NCBI RefSeq assembly: GCF_030128875.1
Contig: NZ_CP124620.1
Span: 1,116,001-1,180,000, forward strand
DNA length: 64,000 nt
Origin: Stenotrophomonas sp. BIO128-Bstrain
GTDB lineage: Bacteria > Pseudomonadota > Gammaproteobacteria > Xanthomonadales > Xanthomonadaceae
Reading direction: 5' to 3'
Shown: piece by piece, positions 16,226-24,667 of the stretch
Layout: each line of letters starts with the position of its first letter
How positions within the stretch are numbered: the stretch's first letter is position 1
The notes under the pieces: model-generated
Told to the model about the DNA's origin: nothing
What the model saw: only the letters and a program-made list of their open reading frames with translations
Database searches by the model: none
Made by a program: the position numbers and the translations under genes

Positions 16226-16935
16226 GCGGCCGACTCGTGTTCAACTGTGGCTGCTAGCAGGTAGCCGTCGCCCCAGATGGTCTTGAGAAGGGTGGGGTGG
16301 CGCGGGTCGTCTTCGAGCTTGCGGCGCAGGCGGCTGATCTGGCTGTCGATGCTGCGGTCGAAGCTGACGTTGTCGCGCCGGCTAAGGTCGAGTAGATCGT
16401 CGCGGCTGAGCACCTGGTTCGGGCGTTCTAGGAAGATACGCAGCAGGCGGTACTCCATGGTACTCAACGCCACCTCCACCCCCAATGGGTCATGCAGGTG
16501 CCGGCGCAGCAGGTCCAATGTCCAGCCGGCGAAGCGCAGCTGCCCAGAGTCCGCGCTCCCTGCACTGGCGACGCCCCCGGCCCGGCGGAGCACGCTTCGG
16601 ATGCGCGCCACGAGTTCGTCGACACTGAAGGGTTTGGTCACATAATCGTCGGCGCCTTGATCCAGCCCGGTGATGCGGTCGGCGTGGTCGGCCTTGGCGG
16701 TCAGCAGAATCACTGGCGTGCCGTAGTCCTGGCCGATGTGTCGACACAGCGAAAGACCGTCTTCGCCAGGCATCATCCGATCCAGCACAACCAGGTCGAA
16801 ATGCAGCTTCAGCAGGTGCGCTCGTGCCTCCACCCCGTTGCTGGCGGTAGAGACCTCGAAGCCCTGCCGCCGCAGGTAAGCGGCCAGCGGATCGCGGATT
16901 GAACGGTGGTCATCGACAACCAGCAGGTGTGTCAC
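16222..16935 (-). CDS. OmpR-family response regulator
   Basis: Receiver plus winged-helix DNA-binding regulator, about 237 residues. The receiver has the acidic pair in LLVVDDHRSIRDPLAAYL, phospho-acceptor Asp52 in VVLDRMMPGEDG, Thr in VILLTAK and Lys in DDYVTKPF. The C-terminal wHTH shows LSTMEYRLLRIFLERPNQVL, VSFDRSIDSQISRLRRKLE and IWGDGYLL. I use the GTG at 16935 because it gives the usual MTHLLVVDD-like N-terminus; a TTG at 16998 would add 21 atypical residues. Neither has a good ribosome site. It partners with the overlapping histidine kinase gene. Targets are unknown; the neighbouring catabolic operon is one candidate. Confidence 0.88.
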   Translation of the reverse strand: MTHLLVVDDHRSIRDPLAAYLRRQGFEVSTASNGVEARAHLLKLHFDLVVLDRMMPGEDGLSLCRHIGQDYGTPVILLTAKADHADRITGLDQGADDYVTKPFSVDELVARIRSVLRRAGGVASAGSADSGQLRFAGWTLDLLRRHLHDPLGVEVALSTMEYRLLRIFLERPNQVLSRDDLLDLSRRDNVSFDRSIDSQISRLRRKLEDDPRHPTLLKTIWGDGYLLAATVEHESAA

Positions 16936-17039
16936 TTGGGGGTGCGGCCAGTGGGGAATGTTAACGTTAGCAAGCCACCGGCACCGGTGTCGCCACAATT
17001 CGCCACAAAGGCTTGTGATCGCCCTGATACGTTCGGCTC

Positions 17040-17612
17040 ATGGATACCCTTGAAGCTGCCTGCGTCGAATCCCAGCTGATTGCTGTTTCGGTCAATGATG
17101 AGCCGATCGGGCCTATCGGCAAGGCTGATTGTCATGCCGGTGAGGGGGTGCTTCACCGAGCATTCTCGCTCTTCCTATTCAATCGACAGGGGCAGGTTCT
17201 GCTACAGCAGCGCAGCGCGCTCAAACCACTGTGGCCGGGCTACTGGGCCAATAGCTGCTGTTCCCACCCCCGGTGGGGCGAGGAACTGCCCATTGCAGTC
17301 TCCCGCCGAGCTCGGGAAGAGCTGGGTGTAATGTTGACCGCGCCATTGACGTGGCACTTCAGCTTCATTTACCACGCGCGCTATCTCGATGTCGGCAGTG
17401 AGACTGAACTGTGCCACGTCTATTCTGCTCTTCTAGAAGATGTTGAACTGCACGTGGACCCCAACGAGGTCTGTGCCCACCGCTGGATAAAGAGCCATGA
17501 GTTGGATGCTGCGCTCAGGGAGGAGCCAGACGTCTACTCCCCTTGGCTTCATAGGGAATGGCCAGCCCTCAGGGCAGGGCGGGTCAGCCCGGCCAATTCA
17601 GCGCGACTCTGA
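17040..17612 (+). CDS. idi: Isopentenyl-diphosphate delta-isomerase, type I
   Basis: Nudix-fold isomerase interconverting IPP and DMAPP, 190 residues, the usual size. Catalytic Cys74 is in WANSCCSHPRWGE, the Nudix-like helix is RAREELGV, and the Glu site is in SETELCHVYSALL. VLHRAFSLFLFNRQGQVLLQ and SALKPLWPGYWANS are typical. It is metal dependent and cytoplasmic. The gene starts 104 bases from the response-regulator gene, in the opposite direction. Type I idi is not essential in bacteria using the MEP pathway and is often linked to carotenoid synthesis; no carotenoid gene is in the window. Confidence 0.93.
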   Translation: MDTLEAACVESQLIAVSVNDEPIGPIGKADCHAGEGVLHRAFSLFLFNRQGQVLLQQRSALKPLWPGYWANSCCSHPRWGEELPIAVSRRAREELGVMLTAPLTWHFSFIYHARYLDVGSETELCHVYSALLEDVELHVDPNEVCAHRWIKSHELDAALREEPDVYSPWLHREWPALRAGRVSPANSARL

Positions 17613-18064
17613 GCATTTGCGCACACTTTTAGGTCGCTCGACCAGTCTAGACGGGCCGATCTGACCGTGCTAGCCTCGGTCATGTAGGTTCTTACCCACC
17701 GGAGCTCGCCATCATGTCGTCCGACGACGCGTCATGGAACGCCTTGCAGCAAGAGGCTCAAGTCCGCTCAGCGCTGTCCAGAGCTTCAACGCGAAGGGCT
17801 TCCACCGCTGCTGCCCGTCGAAGATTTCAGCATGCGCGGGAAGGTGCTCTGGATATTTCGATGACTCGTTCGAAACAGGGTCGTCGCTGACGAGGATGCG
17901 GCCCTGTGAGCGCTACGCTTCCACACAAGTTGTCGAAGCTCTTGGTGTAGCAGCCACTTGAAGGACTGCAACTGGCCCGCATGGCATGCCGCGATGATCA
18001 CCGCCTATCCAAGGAATCGGGATGCCTTGGGTAATCCGCAAGAAGTGAAAAGAGAGGAAGTGAA
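17613..18064. other. Decayed intergenic stretch with a possible small gene and ankyrin-like relic
   Basis: 452 bases. A 58-codon plus-strand frame at 17714-17890 starts MSSDDASWNALQQEAQVRSA with GGAG upstream, so its start looks real, but it turns Arg-rich and stops quickly, as if frameshifted. On the minus strand 17786-18001 (GTG start) begins IIAACHAGQLQSFKWLLHQE, which resembles an ankyrin repeat. I read the stretch as remains of one or two genes. Confidence 0.3.
17714..17890 (+). CDS. Small hypothetical protein, possibly truncated
   Basis: A 58-residue frame with a usable ribosome site (GGAG, nine-base spacing) and a natural-looking N-terminus MSSDDASWNALQQEAQVRSA. After residue 22 the translation becomes low-complexity and Arg/Ala-rich, which suggests that the original frame was lost by a frameshift. 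No family recognised. Confidence 0.25.
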   Translation: MSSDDASWNALQQEAQVRSALSRASTRRASTAAARRRFQHAREGALDISMTRSKQGRR

Positions 18065-19153
18065 ATGGCCAAGACAATGAAAGCGATGGTTTACCGCGGC
18101 GAGAACGACATCCGTGTGGAGGACCGTGAGGTACCCACGATCTTGGAGCCGACTGACGCCATTATCCGAATGACAAAGACCACGATCTGCGGTACTGACC
18201 TGGGAATCTGGAAGGGCAAGAACCCGGAGATTGCCGCTGTCGCTGAAAAGAAGACTGGGTCGTTTGACGGTCGAATCTTGGGTCATGAGGGGATCGGGAT
18301 CGTTGAAGAACTTGGAACGGCAGTGAAGCGCTTCAAGAAGGGTGACAAGGTCATTGTTTCCTGTGTCAGCCGCTGCGGCACTTGCGAGAACTGCCAGAAG
18401 CAGCTCTACGCGCACTGCCGCAACGAAGGTGGCTGGATCATGGGCTACATGATCGATGGCACGCAGGCAGAGTATGTCCGCACGCCTTTCGCTGACACGT
18501 CCCTGTACCCCCTGCCGGACGATCTGAGCCAAGATGTGGCTGTGCTGCTGTCCGATGCCCTTCCAACCGCCCACGAAATCGGCGTTCAGAATGGCAACAT
18601 CAAGCCTGGTGACACGGTGGCGATCGTCGGTGCGGGTCCGGTCGGCATGAGCTGTGTCTTAACAGCCCAGCTCTATTCACCGAGTCAGATCATCGTCGTG
18701 GACATGGATGACAATCGCCTGGCGATGGCAAAAGATCTTGGTGCGACCGATGTGGTCAACTCCAGTCGAGAGAATGCAATTGAGCGAATCCTGGAGCTGA
18801 CCAACGGCCGAGGCGTCGATTGCGCGATTGAAGCGGTTGGGATAGAGCAGACCTGGGACGTCTGCCAGCACGTCGTCAAGGAGGGGGGCCACCTTGCGAA
18901 TGTTGGTGTCCATGGCAAGGCGGTGAGCTTCGCGCTGGAGAAACTCTGGATCAAAAACCTGACCATCACCACGGGCCTGGTCAACGCGAACACGACGGAC
19001 ATGCTGCTGAAGACATGCTGTTCCGGAAAGCTGCCGATGGAGAAGCTGGCGACTCACCACTTCGCGTTCTCGGAAATCGAGAGGGCCTACGACGTGTTTA
19101 AGCATGCTTCTGATGAGAAGGCCATGAAAGTCATCGTCGATTTCGCTACTTGA
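18065..19153 (+). CDS. Zinc-dependent alcohol dehydrogenase
   Basis: Medium-chain dehydrogenase/reductase of 362 residues, oxidising alcohols with NAD(P). The catalytic zinc ligands are Cys42 (TTICGTDLGIW) and His74-Glu75 (ILGHEGIG); the four structural-zinc cysteines lie in SCVSRCGTCENCQKQLYAHC. The Rossmann motif VAIVGAGPVGMSCV is followed by IIVVDMDDNRLAMAKDLGA. The large loop KGKNPEIAAVAEKKTGSFDG matches the group of secondary/aliphatic alcohol dehydrogenases seen in Proteobacteria. GAGAGG precedes the ATG. It appears monocistronic, lies beside decayed DNA, and has no adjacent aldehyde dehydrogenase. Confidence 0.93.
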   Translation: MAKTMKAMVYRGENDIRVEDREVPTILEPTDAIIRMTKTTICGTDLGIWKGKNPEIAAVAEKKTGSFDGRILGHEGIGIVEELGTAVKRFKKGDKVIVSCVSRCGTCENCQKQLYAHCRNEGGWIMGYMIDGTQAEYVRTPFADTSLYPLPDDLSQDVAVLLSDALPTAHEIGVQNGNIKPGDTVAIVGAGPVGMSCVLTAQLYSPSQIIVVDMDDNRLAMAKDLGATDVVNSSRENAIERILELTNGRGVDCAIEAVGIEQTWDVCQHVVKEGGHLANVGVHGKAVSFALEKLWIKNLTITTGLVNANTTDMLLKTCCSGKLPMEKLATHHFAFSEIERAYDVFKHASDEKAMKVIVDFAT

Positions 19154-19371
19154 CAGTAAACCGAGGGCTTTTCCGCAGCGGGTGGCAGCGACCCATTCAA
19201 TGGTTTTGGACATGGTCAGCGCAGATGGCTGATGGTGGCCGGCATGCACTTGGGGGAGAAGGGATTCGCGCGTATCAATCGCATCAAGAAGGGCTACGCA
19301 GTCACTTATGAAAGCTGACGAAGCTTGATAGCGGGATGATGCCGGCTTGGCGCGGCGACGAACGAAAGGGC
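19154..19371. other. Intergenic stretch, no gene seen
   Basis: About 220 bases after the alcohol dehydrogenase. A short reading MHLGEKGFARINRIKKGYA occurs near 19240-19310 and may be the tail of a lost gene; no start or family is recognisable. Confidence 0.3.
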
Positions 19372-19395
19372 GGCTGGCGGCTTTCGCCGCCAGCC
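19372..19395 (-). terminator. Terminator-like hairpin behind the fadL remnant
   Basis: Perfect ten-base stem GGCTGGCGGC / GCCGCCAGCC around a TTTC loop. It lies 31 bases past the stop of the fadL tail on the minus strand, where the terminator of an intact fadL would be. The following CCCTTTCG is only mildly T-rich. Confidence 0.5.
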
Positions 19396-19426
19396 TACGG
19401 ACGCGGGAGGGGACCCATCCGGTTCT

Positions 19427-19672
19427 TTAGAAGTAGTAGGCGGCTGAGAACGCTAGGATGTCCGTGCCGACATCAGATTTGCCTTGCGGCGTGCTGCCTG
19501 TCGCCGACACCAACGAAACCACGGGCTCATCGAGGAAAAGGTGTGTGTAACCGAAGCTGTATTCGGTCGAGTCGGTGACGCAGCGCTGCAGTCCCGCTGA
19601 CTGCTTCTGGCCGGATGCTGCCACTGGTGACGGACTTAGGAAGGGACGCTTTGAGTAATCGAGATAAATCAC
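19427..19672 (-). pseudogene. C-terminal remnant of a FadL/OmpP1-type outer-membrane protein
   Basis: Only the last ~50 residues of a FadL-family barrel are recognisable: TEYSFGYTHLFLDEPVVSLV, then TGSTPQGKSDVGTDILAFSA and the terminal strand ending AYYF. Full-length FadL proteins have over 400 residues with a signal peptide and barrel, none of which is present upstream. The 30 residues before the homology do not look like FadL, so the gene was truncated by a deletion. A hairpin follows the stop. Confidence 0.55.
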
Positions 19673-19738
19673 TGTGTTAGACAGCTTTTGCCTTGAGGCA
19701 ATCGACCTATCCCCGCCAGACAGGATTGAGCTTGTTGC

Positions 19739-20638
19739 CTAGCTGAGGTGCGGGCGCGCAACAAGCAAGAATGCGGGTGACCAGCTGTACAACGCGACCG
19801 TCCGAACTTCATCTACCTCGTAGCCGGCGGACGTCAACTCCCGCACCCACAGATCAGCCGGCTGTTCCCAGTTGTGACGCTGACTGGGATCGCGAACCTT
19901 GCCGAGCAGCATCGGTGCTAGGAAGCCCTCCGCGACCAGACTCGCCTGCTCGCCGTAACCTATCAGCCCGCTTTCAAAGCGAGCAGCGATTGACGCAATC
20001 TCTTCTTCACTGCCCGCCTCCAGATCTGGCACATCAAACTCAATGATTGCCAGCCTATCAATCCTGGACCTGAGCTCCCTCAATGCCCTGGTCCGTTCGC
20101 CAGGCTCCACGGATTGCAGGGAGAAGGTGGCCTGAGCAAGCGCCCACTTGGGGCCGACGTGCGGGCATTCAAGAAAGCTCTGAAGGGTCTTTGGCCACAG
20201 CTCGACTTCGGTGCCATCGTTCAGGCCGACCTTGCCAAGTCCAGCTTTCAAGCCCTCCAGCAGTTCCGAAGTGGGCTCAACGACGCCCAAGCGAGCGAGA
20301 GAGTTCCGGCTGGATGACAACGGTGGCAGGAGCGCTCGCCCGTCCCCGGCACCGATGTCCAGCAGTGATCGCGCATCAACCGACAAATGCAGCTCGGCGA
20401 GCGCGGCATGTACTGCCGAGTAAAGTTCGACATTGCCGCCCCCATTGATGAAGACCTGAAAGGCCTCAGTCTTCTCGTAGGGACTGCGCGCGGCCTGGCC
20501 TGCGACCAAGCTGGCCAAGGCGTCACCCAACTTTGAACCGGCGTCAGCTGCTTGCTTGAACGCCGATGCAGCGTCTGCGTGGCGCCCGTCGCCGGTCAAG
20601 CGAAGCCCCGCGCTTAGATGATCGAGCATTTCGATCAT
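19739..20638 (-). CDS. Class I SAM-dependent methyltransferase
   Basis: A 299-residue protein with SAM-binding motif I in SLLDIGAGDGRALLPPL, followed by LGVVEPTSELLEGLKAGLG (motif II acidic position) and AQATFSLQSVEPGERTRALR in the place of later motifs. The N-terminal ~90 residues are helical (HADAASAFKQAADAGSKLGD). The ATG at 20638 is preferred because AAGGA lies ten bases upstream; the frame is open for 33 more codons, but those look non-coding. Substrate unknown; small molecules are as likely as protein or RNA. It stands alone between decayed genes. Confidence 0.7.
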   Translation of the reverse strand: MIEMLDHLSAGLRLTGDGRHADAASAFKQAADAGSKLGDALASLVAGQAARSPYEKTEAFQVFINGGGNVELYSAVHAALAELHLSVDARSLLDIGAGDGRALLPPLSSSRNSLARLGVVEPTSELLEGLKAGLGKVGLNDGTEVELWPKTLQSFLECPHVGPKWALAQATFSLQSVEPGERTRALRELRSRIDRLAIIEFDVPDLEAGSEEEIASIAARFESGLIGYGEQASLVAEGFLAPMLLGKVRDPSQRHNWEQPADLWVRELTSAGYEVDEVRTVALYSWSPAFLLVARPHLS

Positions 20639-21020
20639 GGTTTGTTGATCCTTCAAAATGTAAAGAGTATGCCCGTGACATCGGAAGAGAGGCGGGCAAG
20701 AAGGTTCACTGAAAGCCTTCACCGACCCGCTCTCCATAACGCAGCGTTTGATTTTGCGGCGACTCTTTCACTCTAGCAATGCGGTTCGCGAAGTCAACGG
20801 CATGAAGCTGTTGGGCTCCGGCCAAGGCGGCGTGAGGCCCGCGAGTGCGCGGCAGGGCATCAGTGATAGGTTATTGAGGGTAGGGGCGGATGTCTGCTTA
20901 CAGCCTTGGATTTAACGAGTCGGCACAGCAGAATGTTCCCGCCGCAGCGGCCTGGCCGTGCAGGTTGCTCATGGAAGACCAAACGCTCTATGGATGTCTC
21001 ACATCTGGAGGCTTCGAATC
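20639..21020. other. Intergenic stretch without a recognised gene
   Basis: 382 bases between the methyltransferase promoter region and the lysR remnant. Short plus-strand frames (for example from 20890) are antisense or out of frame to the lysR remnant and look non-coding. No RNA gene or insertion-sequence end seen. Confidence 0.4.
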
Positions 21021-21600
21021 TCAAGGGGCCAGCGGCAGCAAACAGTCCAGAAGCTCATCCACGGTCACCCGGATTTTCGGCGCGAGATTGCGTGTCAACG
21101 GCCACATAGCCTGTATCGGGGTCCCTCGTATACCCCGGGGCAGCCAGTACGGCCACAAGAGCACCGCTCCTCAGCTCATCGGCTACCAGCCAGGTTGGCA
21201 GCTGCGCAATGCCCGCCCCATCGAGGACGGCTGAACGTAGCGCCTCTCCGTCGCTGATGGTGTGCCGACCGTCGATCAACAAACTTGTAGTACCCGCCGA
21301 GCCTTCCGGCTGCGTCCAAGGAAGCACGCCGCCAGCGCTCGCGAACGTGAGGCAGTCGTGGGCAGCAAGATCGGACACGCATGCAAGCAAGCCGCAGTCC
21401 GCCAGGTAAGCCGGCGAAGCACAGGTCACCACTCGCTGATGCCCCAGGCACCGTGACGCAAGGAAGGCGCTGTTACCCGGCTCGCCCAACCTCACCGCCA
21501 TGTCGATGCCTTCCTCGAGAAGATCGACAACCCGGTCGGAGAACCTTACCTCCGGACACCGGGGGCGCTGGAGGGTATTCCGTTTTGTCTGGACGTAATG
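21021..21600 (-). pseudogene. LysR-type regulator, truncated and frameshifted
   Basis: The effector-binding domain of a LysR regulator is readable: FSDRVVDLLEEGIDMAVRLG, FLASRCLGHQRVVTCASPAY, GRHTISDGEALRSAVLDGAG, IAQLPTWLVADELRSGALV and GYTRDPDTG. At about 21105 the frame must shift to recover the proper C-terminus (WPLTRNLAPKIRVTVDELLD, stop at 21021). Upstream of about 21600 the homology ends, so the helix-turn-helix and hinge are missing, replaced by unrelated plus-strand sequence. It is therefore a double-hit pseudogene, and its break may mark the left edge of inserted DNA. Confidence 0.75.
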
Positions 21601-21864
21601 AGCGATGACTATCGCGGGCTCTGGCCGGGCGGCAGCGAGCCGTGGTCGGCTGAACTCGAATTCTTTCACAACGCCTACGCGCGCCACCGCGTCTCCCTCG
21701 ACCTGGTGCCCGAAGCGACGCATTGGTTCGATCAGGACGGCGACAGGGTCTGTCGATCGGTCTACAAGCACTCCGTCCTATGGTCACGGACGATGATTCT
21801 GAACAAGGACGACAAGGTGCCGACGCTGCAAGACTTCATGTCGGAGGACGAGGCTGAACCTTGA
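21598..21864 (+). CDS. Hypothetical protein, possibly a C-terminal fragment
   Basis: An 88-residue acidic protein beginning MSDDYRGLWPGGSEPWSAEL and containing VSLDLVPEATHWFDQDGDRV and ILNKDDKVPTLQDFMSEDE. It reads like a real protein but lacks a clear ribosome site. The frame stays open upstream through the lysR remnant, so this may be the surviving part of a larger gene joined to lysR by a deletion. Family not recognised. Confidence 0.4.
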   Translation: MSDDYRGLWPGGSEPWSAELEFFHNAYARHRVSLDLVPEATHWFDQDGDRVCRSVYKHSVLWSRTMILNKDDKVPTLQDFMSEDEAEP

Positions 21865-22252
21865 GTGCGCAGGCCAGTCGCGCAGCCAAGGACACGGCCT
21901 GGCGCGCTTTGATGGCATAGGGGCAGAAGCTGCGCTACGGTCGCCGACAAAGTGCGGACTCAGAGAAGATGGCGGACAAGGCAACGGCCGCACTTGGTGC
22001 CGCCCCCAACGCAAGGGCAGCACGCAGGCCCGGATTCATGAGCCGGGCCGAAGGCGTCAGCCGAGCGGAGCGAGGGAACGATGGAAGCCCCAAGGGGGCC
22101 AGACGCCGCAGGCGGTTCGATGCGCAGCACGACAGCGCGCCCCAGCCTGCCCCGGGGACGCCCCTTCAGAAGTCGGCTATCCTGTCGGAAACAAGACGGA
22201 ACGCCCGCCGACGCGTTGTGCGGATGTCATTGCTGAATAAAAAGGACGACGC
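21865..22252. other. Non-coding leader of the ATPase-HNH cassette with direct repeat copy A
   Basis: 388 bases with no convincing gene. It contains one copy of an imperfect direct repeat (22106-22163) that recurs just after the ATPase-HNH pair. AAGGA near the end serves the ATPase gene. Confidence 0.4.
22106..22163 (+). repeat. Imperfect direct repeat, copy A
   Basis: A 27-base core starting CGCAGGCGGTTCGATGCGC (from 22107) matches 24 of 27 bases at 24669-24695. Both copies are followed by GGGGACGCCC (22154-22163 and 24721-24730). The two copies bracket the ATPase-HNH gene pair. Confidence 0.5.
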
Positions 22253-23821
22253 ATGCCAGCGCTTTTCACCGTACTACCCAATGGCAGACGTGTGCCCGAA
22301 GGAGCCCGATCCCGGGCGTTCCTACTGACCGATAACTGGGACGACTGGTTCACCTACAGCACGCTGTACTCGCTGATCTTCTATGACGCGCGTGGCGACG
22401 AGTTTCAAGTGGGTGGTGTCAAGATCGGTCAATTTCAGATGACCGATGGCCAGCGTCGCCCGCTCATTCCCGATGAGTTCGATGAACTGGGCGAGGAGTT
22501 CTTCTCCTTGGGTCAGGACGACAGCTACTACGAAAAACTTAACGAGCTGGGGCCGGAGCTTCGAGACCAAATTCTCCGCGGCCTGCGCGACGTAGCGATC
22601 GATCAAGAACGTTTCGGGCGGGCGCTTGGCGAAAAAGTCACGGGCATTTCATTGCTGAGATCGGTCCCCAAAAAGACGGTCGAGACACAGTACTCACGAC
22701 TCGCGGGAGGTGGCGCGCGCCTCTCTCGCTACGAGTTCACCTACACAGCCGGAAAAACAGGACGGTCGAAGGCTGAGCCGGTGACATTGTCCTTCGTGGT
22801 TGAGCCCGCATCCATGCCGCCGACCAACATCCACGTCCTGATCGGTCGAAACGGTGTGGGCAAGACCCATTTACTAACCCACATGTCGCGGTCTTTGGCC
22901 GACAAGCGCGCTGATGCAGCGGAGGTTGGATCTTTCACCGTGGTGAGCGAAGACGACGAGGACGATGACGGAGACCTGTTCGCGAATCTCGTTTCTGTCA
23001 CCTTCAGTGCTTTCGATCCATTTGAGCCGCTGCCCAACCGGCGGGACAAGTCCGAAGGAATGCCGTATGCCTATATCGGACTCAAGCGATCGGGTACGAG
23101 CCAGGACGGCAAACCCCTCGCTCCGAAATCGCCGGAACGTTTGTCCACTGAGTTCGGTAGCAGTGTCCTGCTTTGCAGTAACGGCGCGCGTCTTGTGCGA
23201 TGGCGCCGGGCACTGGAGAAACTTGAAGCAGATCCAATTTTTCGCACTGCGGATGTCGCAGGCTTGGCAGAAGAAGGGCTCGAGGACGACGAGCTCAAAG
23301 CCAAAGCGAAGAAGCTTTTTGCTGGACTCAGTTCAGGTCACAAGATCGTGCTGCTGACCATCACGAAACTTGTTGAAACTGTAGAGGAACGGACACTCGT
23401 GTTGCTGGACGAACCAGAGGCGCATCTTCATCCGCCCTTGCTGTCGGCATTCGTCCGCGCGCTGTCGGACCTTCTGGTCAATCGCAACGGTGTGGCCATC
23501 ATCGCCACTCACTCGCCGGTCGTGCTTCAGGAGGTTCCTCGGAGTTGCGCCTGGAAGATACAGCGCAGCGGCCGCAGCGTAGAGGCGGAGCGGCCCGAAG
23601 TCGAGACATTCGGCGAAAACGTCGGTGTACTCACGCGGGAGGTTTTCGGACTTGAAGTCACGGATGCCGGATTCCACCAATTGCTTAGAGCCGCGGTTGC
23701 AGAAGACGACGATTTTCGCGCAGTGCTGCAAAAATTCGACAGCGAGCTAGGCGGAGAAGCACGTGCCCTTGTCAGGGCGCTCATTGCCAACCCCGGCCAG
23801 CGAGGGGGCGACATCGAATGA
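22253..23821 (+). CDS. AAA ATPase, Septu PtuA-like
   Basis: An SMC/ABC-type ATPase of 522 residues. Walker A is LIGRNGVGKT at about 196-205, the signature-like LSSGHKIVLLTITKL precedes Walker B LVLLDEPEAHLHP (about 382-393), and the H-loop is IIATHSPVVLQEVP. The N-terminal ~190 residues carry no known domain; an acidic insert (SEDDEDDDGDLF) follows Walker A. The stop overlaps the start of an HNH nuclease gene by four bases. A two-gene ATPase-HNH operon is the layout of Septu (PtuA-PtuB) anti-phage systems, where the ATPase binds and restrains the nuclease. Sequence class is my judgement from motifs and partner, not a database match. Confidence 0.75.
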   Translation: MPALFTVLPNGRRVPEGARSRAFLLTDNWDDWFTYSTLYSLIFYDARGDEFQVGGVKIGQFQMTDGQRRPLIPDEFDELGEEFFSLGQDDSYYEKLNELGPELRDQILRGLRDVAIDQERFGRALGEKVTGISLLRSVPKKTVETQYSRLAGGGARLSRYEFTYTAGKTGRSKAEPVTLSFVVEPASMPPTNIHVLIGRNGVGKTHLLTHMSRSLADKRADAAEVGSFTVVSEDDEDDDGDLFANLVSVTFSAFDPFEPLPNRRDKSEGMPYAYIGLKRSGTSQDGKPLAPKSPERLSTEFGSSVLLCSNGARLVRWRRALEKLEADPIFRTADVAGLAEEGLEDDELKAKAKKLFAGLSSGHKIVLLTITKLVETVEERTLVLLDEPEAHLHPPLLSAFVRALSDLLVNRNGVAIIATHSPVVLQEVPRSCAWKIQRSGRSVEAERPEVETFGENVGVLTREVFGLEVTDAGFHQLLRAAVAEDDDFRAVLQKFDSELGGEARALVRALIANPGQRGGDIE

Positions 23822-24657
23822 TCAAGCTTGATCGTCCGATCCTCGACGCCGAGGACCTATTTGCAACTTGCATCAGCCGCATCCGGGATCCAGATCTGAA
23901 GCAGCGCATGGTGGACGTGACGGATGAGATCGTGGAAGCATCCGAAGAGTTCGCTGATGCGGCAGCGCACAACCGTCTTCACCAGATCGTGCGAGAAGCC
24001 ATGGTCGGCGATCTGGTCACTAGAGCGGAAATGGAAGCCGTCTACACGAATAGGATGGCAAAGAAAGGCGCGCCCGGCCGGGACGCCTATGACACGCTGT
24101 TCACGTCGGCCCCTCAAGGAAAATGCCCGCTCTGCGGCCACCGAACGGTGTCAACGCTCGATCATCATCTGCCCAAGGCGCACTATCCGGCGCTCGCCGT
24201 CGCGCCTCTCAATCTGGTGCCGGCCTGCGGCGACTGCAACAAGGCCAAGCTGGCTAACCTGCCTGCCACCGCCAGCGAAGAGACTCTGCATCCCTACTTC
24301 GACGATATTACCGGCGATCGCTGGCTGTACGCCGAGGTGGTCGAGGAGGATCCGGCTGCGCTTCGCTTCTTCGTCAATGCTCCGGCGCACTGGGGTGCAG
24401 TCCTCACCGCACGGGTTGGTCTGCATTTCCGTACGCTGGGGCTGGCTAAGCTCTATGCCTCTGAAGCGGCCGATGAACTACTCAATATCCGCCATCAACT
24501 CCAGATCATCCACGCTGCTGGTGGCGCCGCGATGATCCGTGTCGAGATGGAGGAGCGTCGCCAGAGTTCCAGCGCGGTCCGCATTAACGGCTGGCGGACG
24601 ATCACTTTCGAGGCTTTCGCGGAGAGCGCGTGGTTTTGCAACGGCGGATTCGGTTGA
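23818..24657 (+). CDS. HNH endonuclease, Septu PtuB-like
   Basis: A 279-residue HNH nuclease. The zinc pairs are Cys103/Cys106 (KCPLCGHR) and Cys137/Cys140 (VPACGDCNKAK); the catalytic ββα-metal core is in STLDHHLPKAHYPALAVAP with DHH at 115-117. The N-terminal 100 residues are helical and the C-terminal 120 residues unassigned. The gene starts inside the end of the ATPase gene, so the two are translated together. In Septu, the HNH partner cuts nucleic acid when the ATPase senses infection. This protein is longer than many PtuB proteins, so a diverged subtype is possible. Confidence 0.78.
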   Translation: MIKLDRPILDAEDLFATCISRIRDPDLKQRMVDVTDEIVEASEEFADAAAHNRLHQIVREAMVGDLVTRAEMEAVYTNRMAKKGAPGRDAYDTLFTSAPQGKCPLCGHRTVSTLDHHLPKAHYPALAVAPLNLVPACGDCNKAKLANLPATASEETLHPYFDDITGDRWLYAEVVEEDPAALRFFVNAPAHWGAVLTARVGLHFRTLGLAKLYASEAADELLNIRHQLQIIHAAGGAAMIRVEMEERRQSSSAVRINGWRTITFEAFAESAWFCNGGFG

Positions 24658-24667
24658 GTGTGGCGTC

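Noticed and set aside
20666..20673. AGTATGCC match to the integrase-proximal repeat, considered as the other attachment site
   Set aside because: Only eight bases match, expected by chance in 64 kb.
22253..24657. Retron with PtuAB effector
   Set aside because: No reverse transcriptase gene or msr/msd-like structure is present next to the ATPase-HNH pair.
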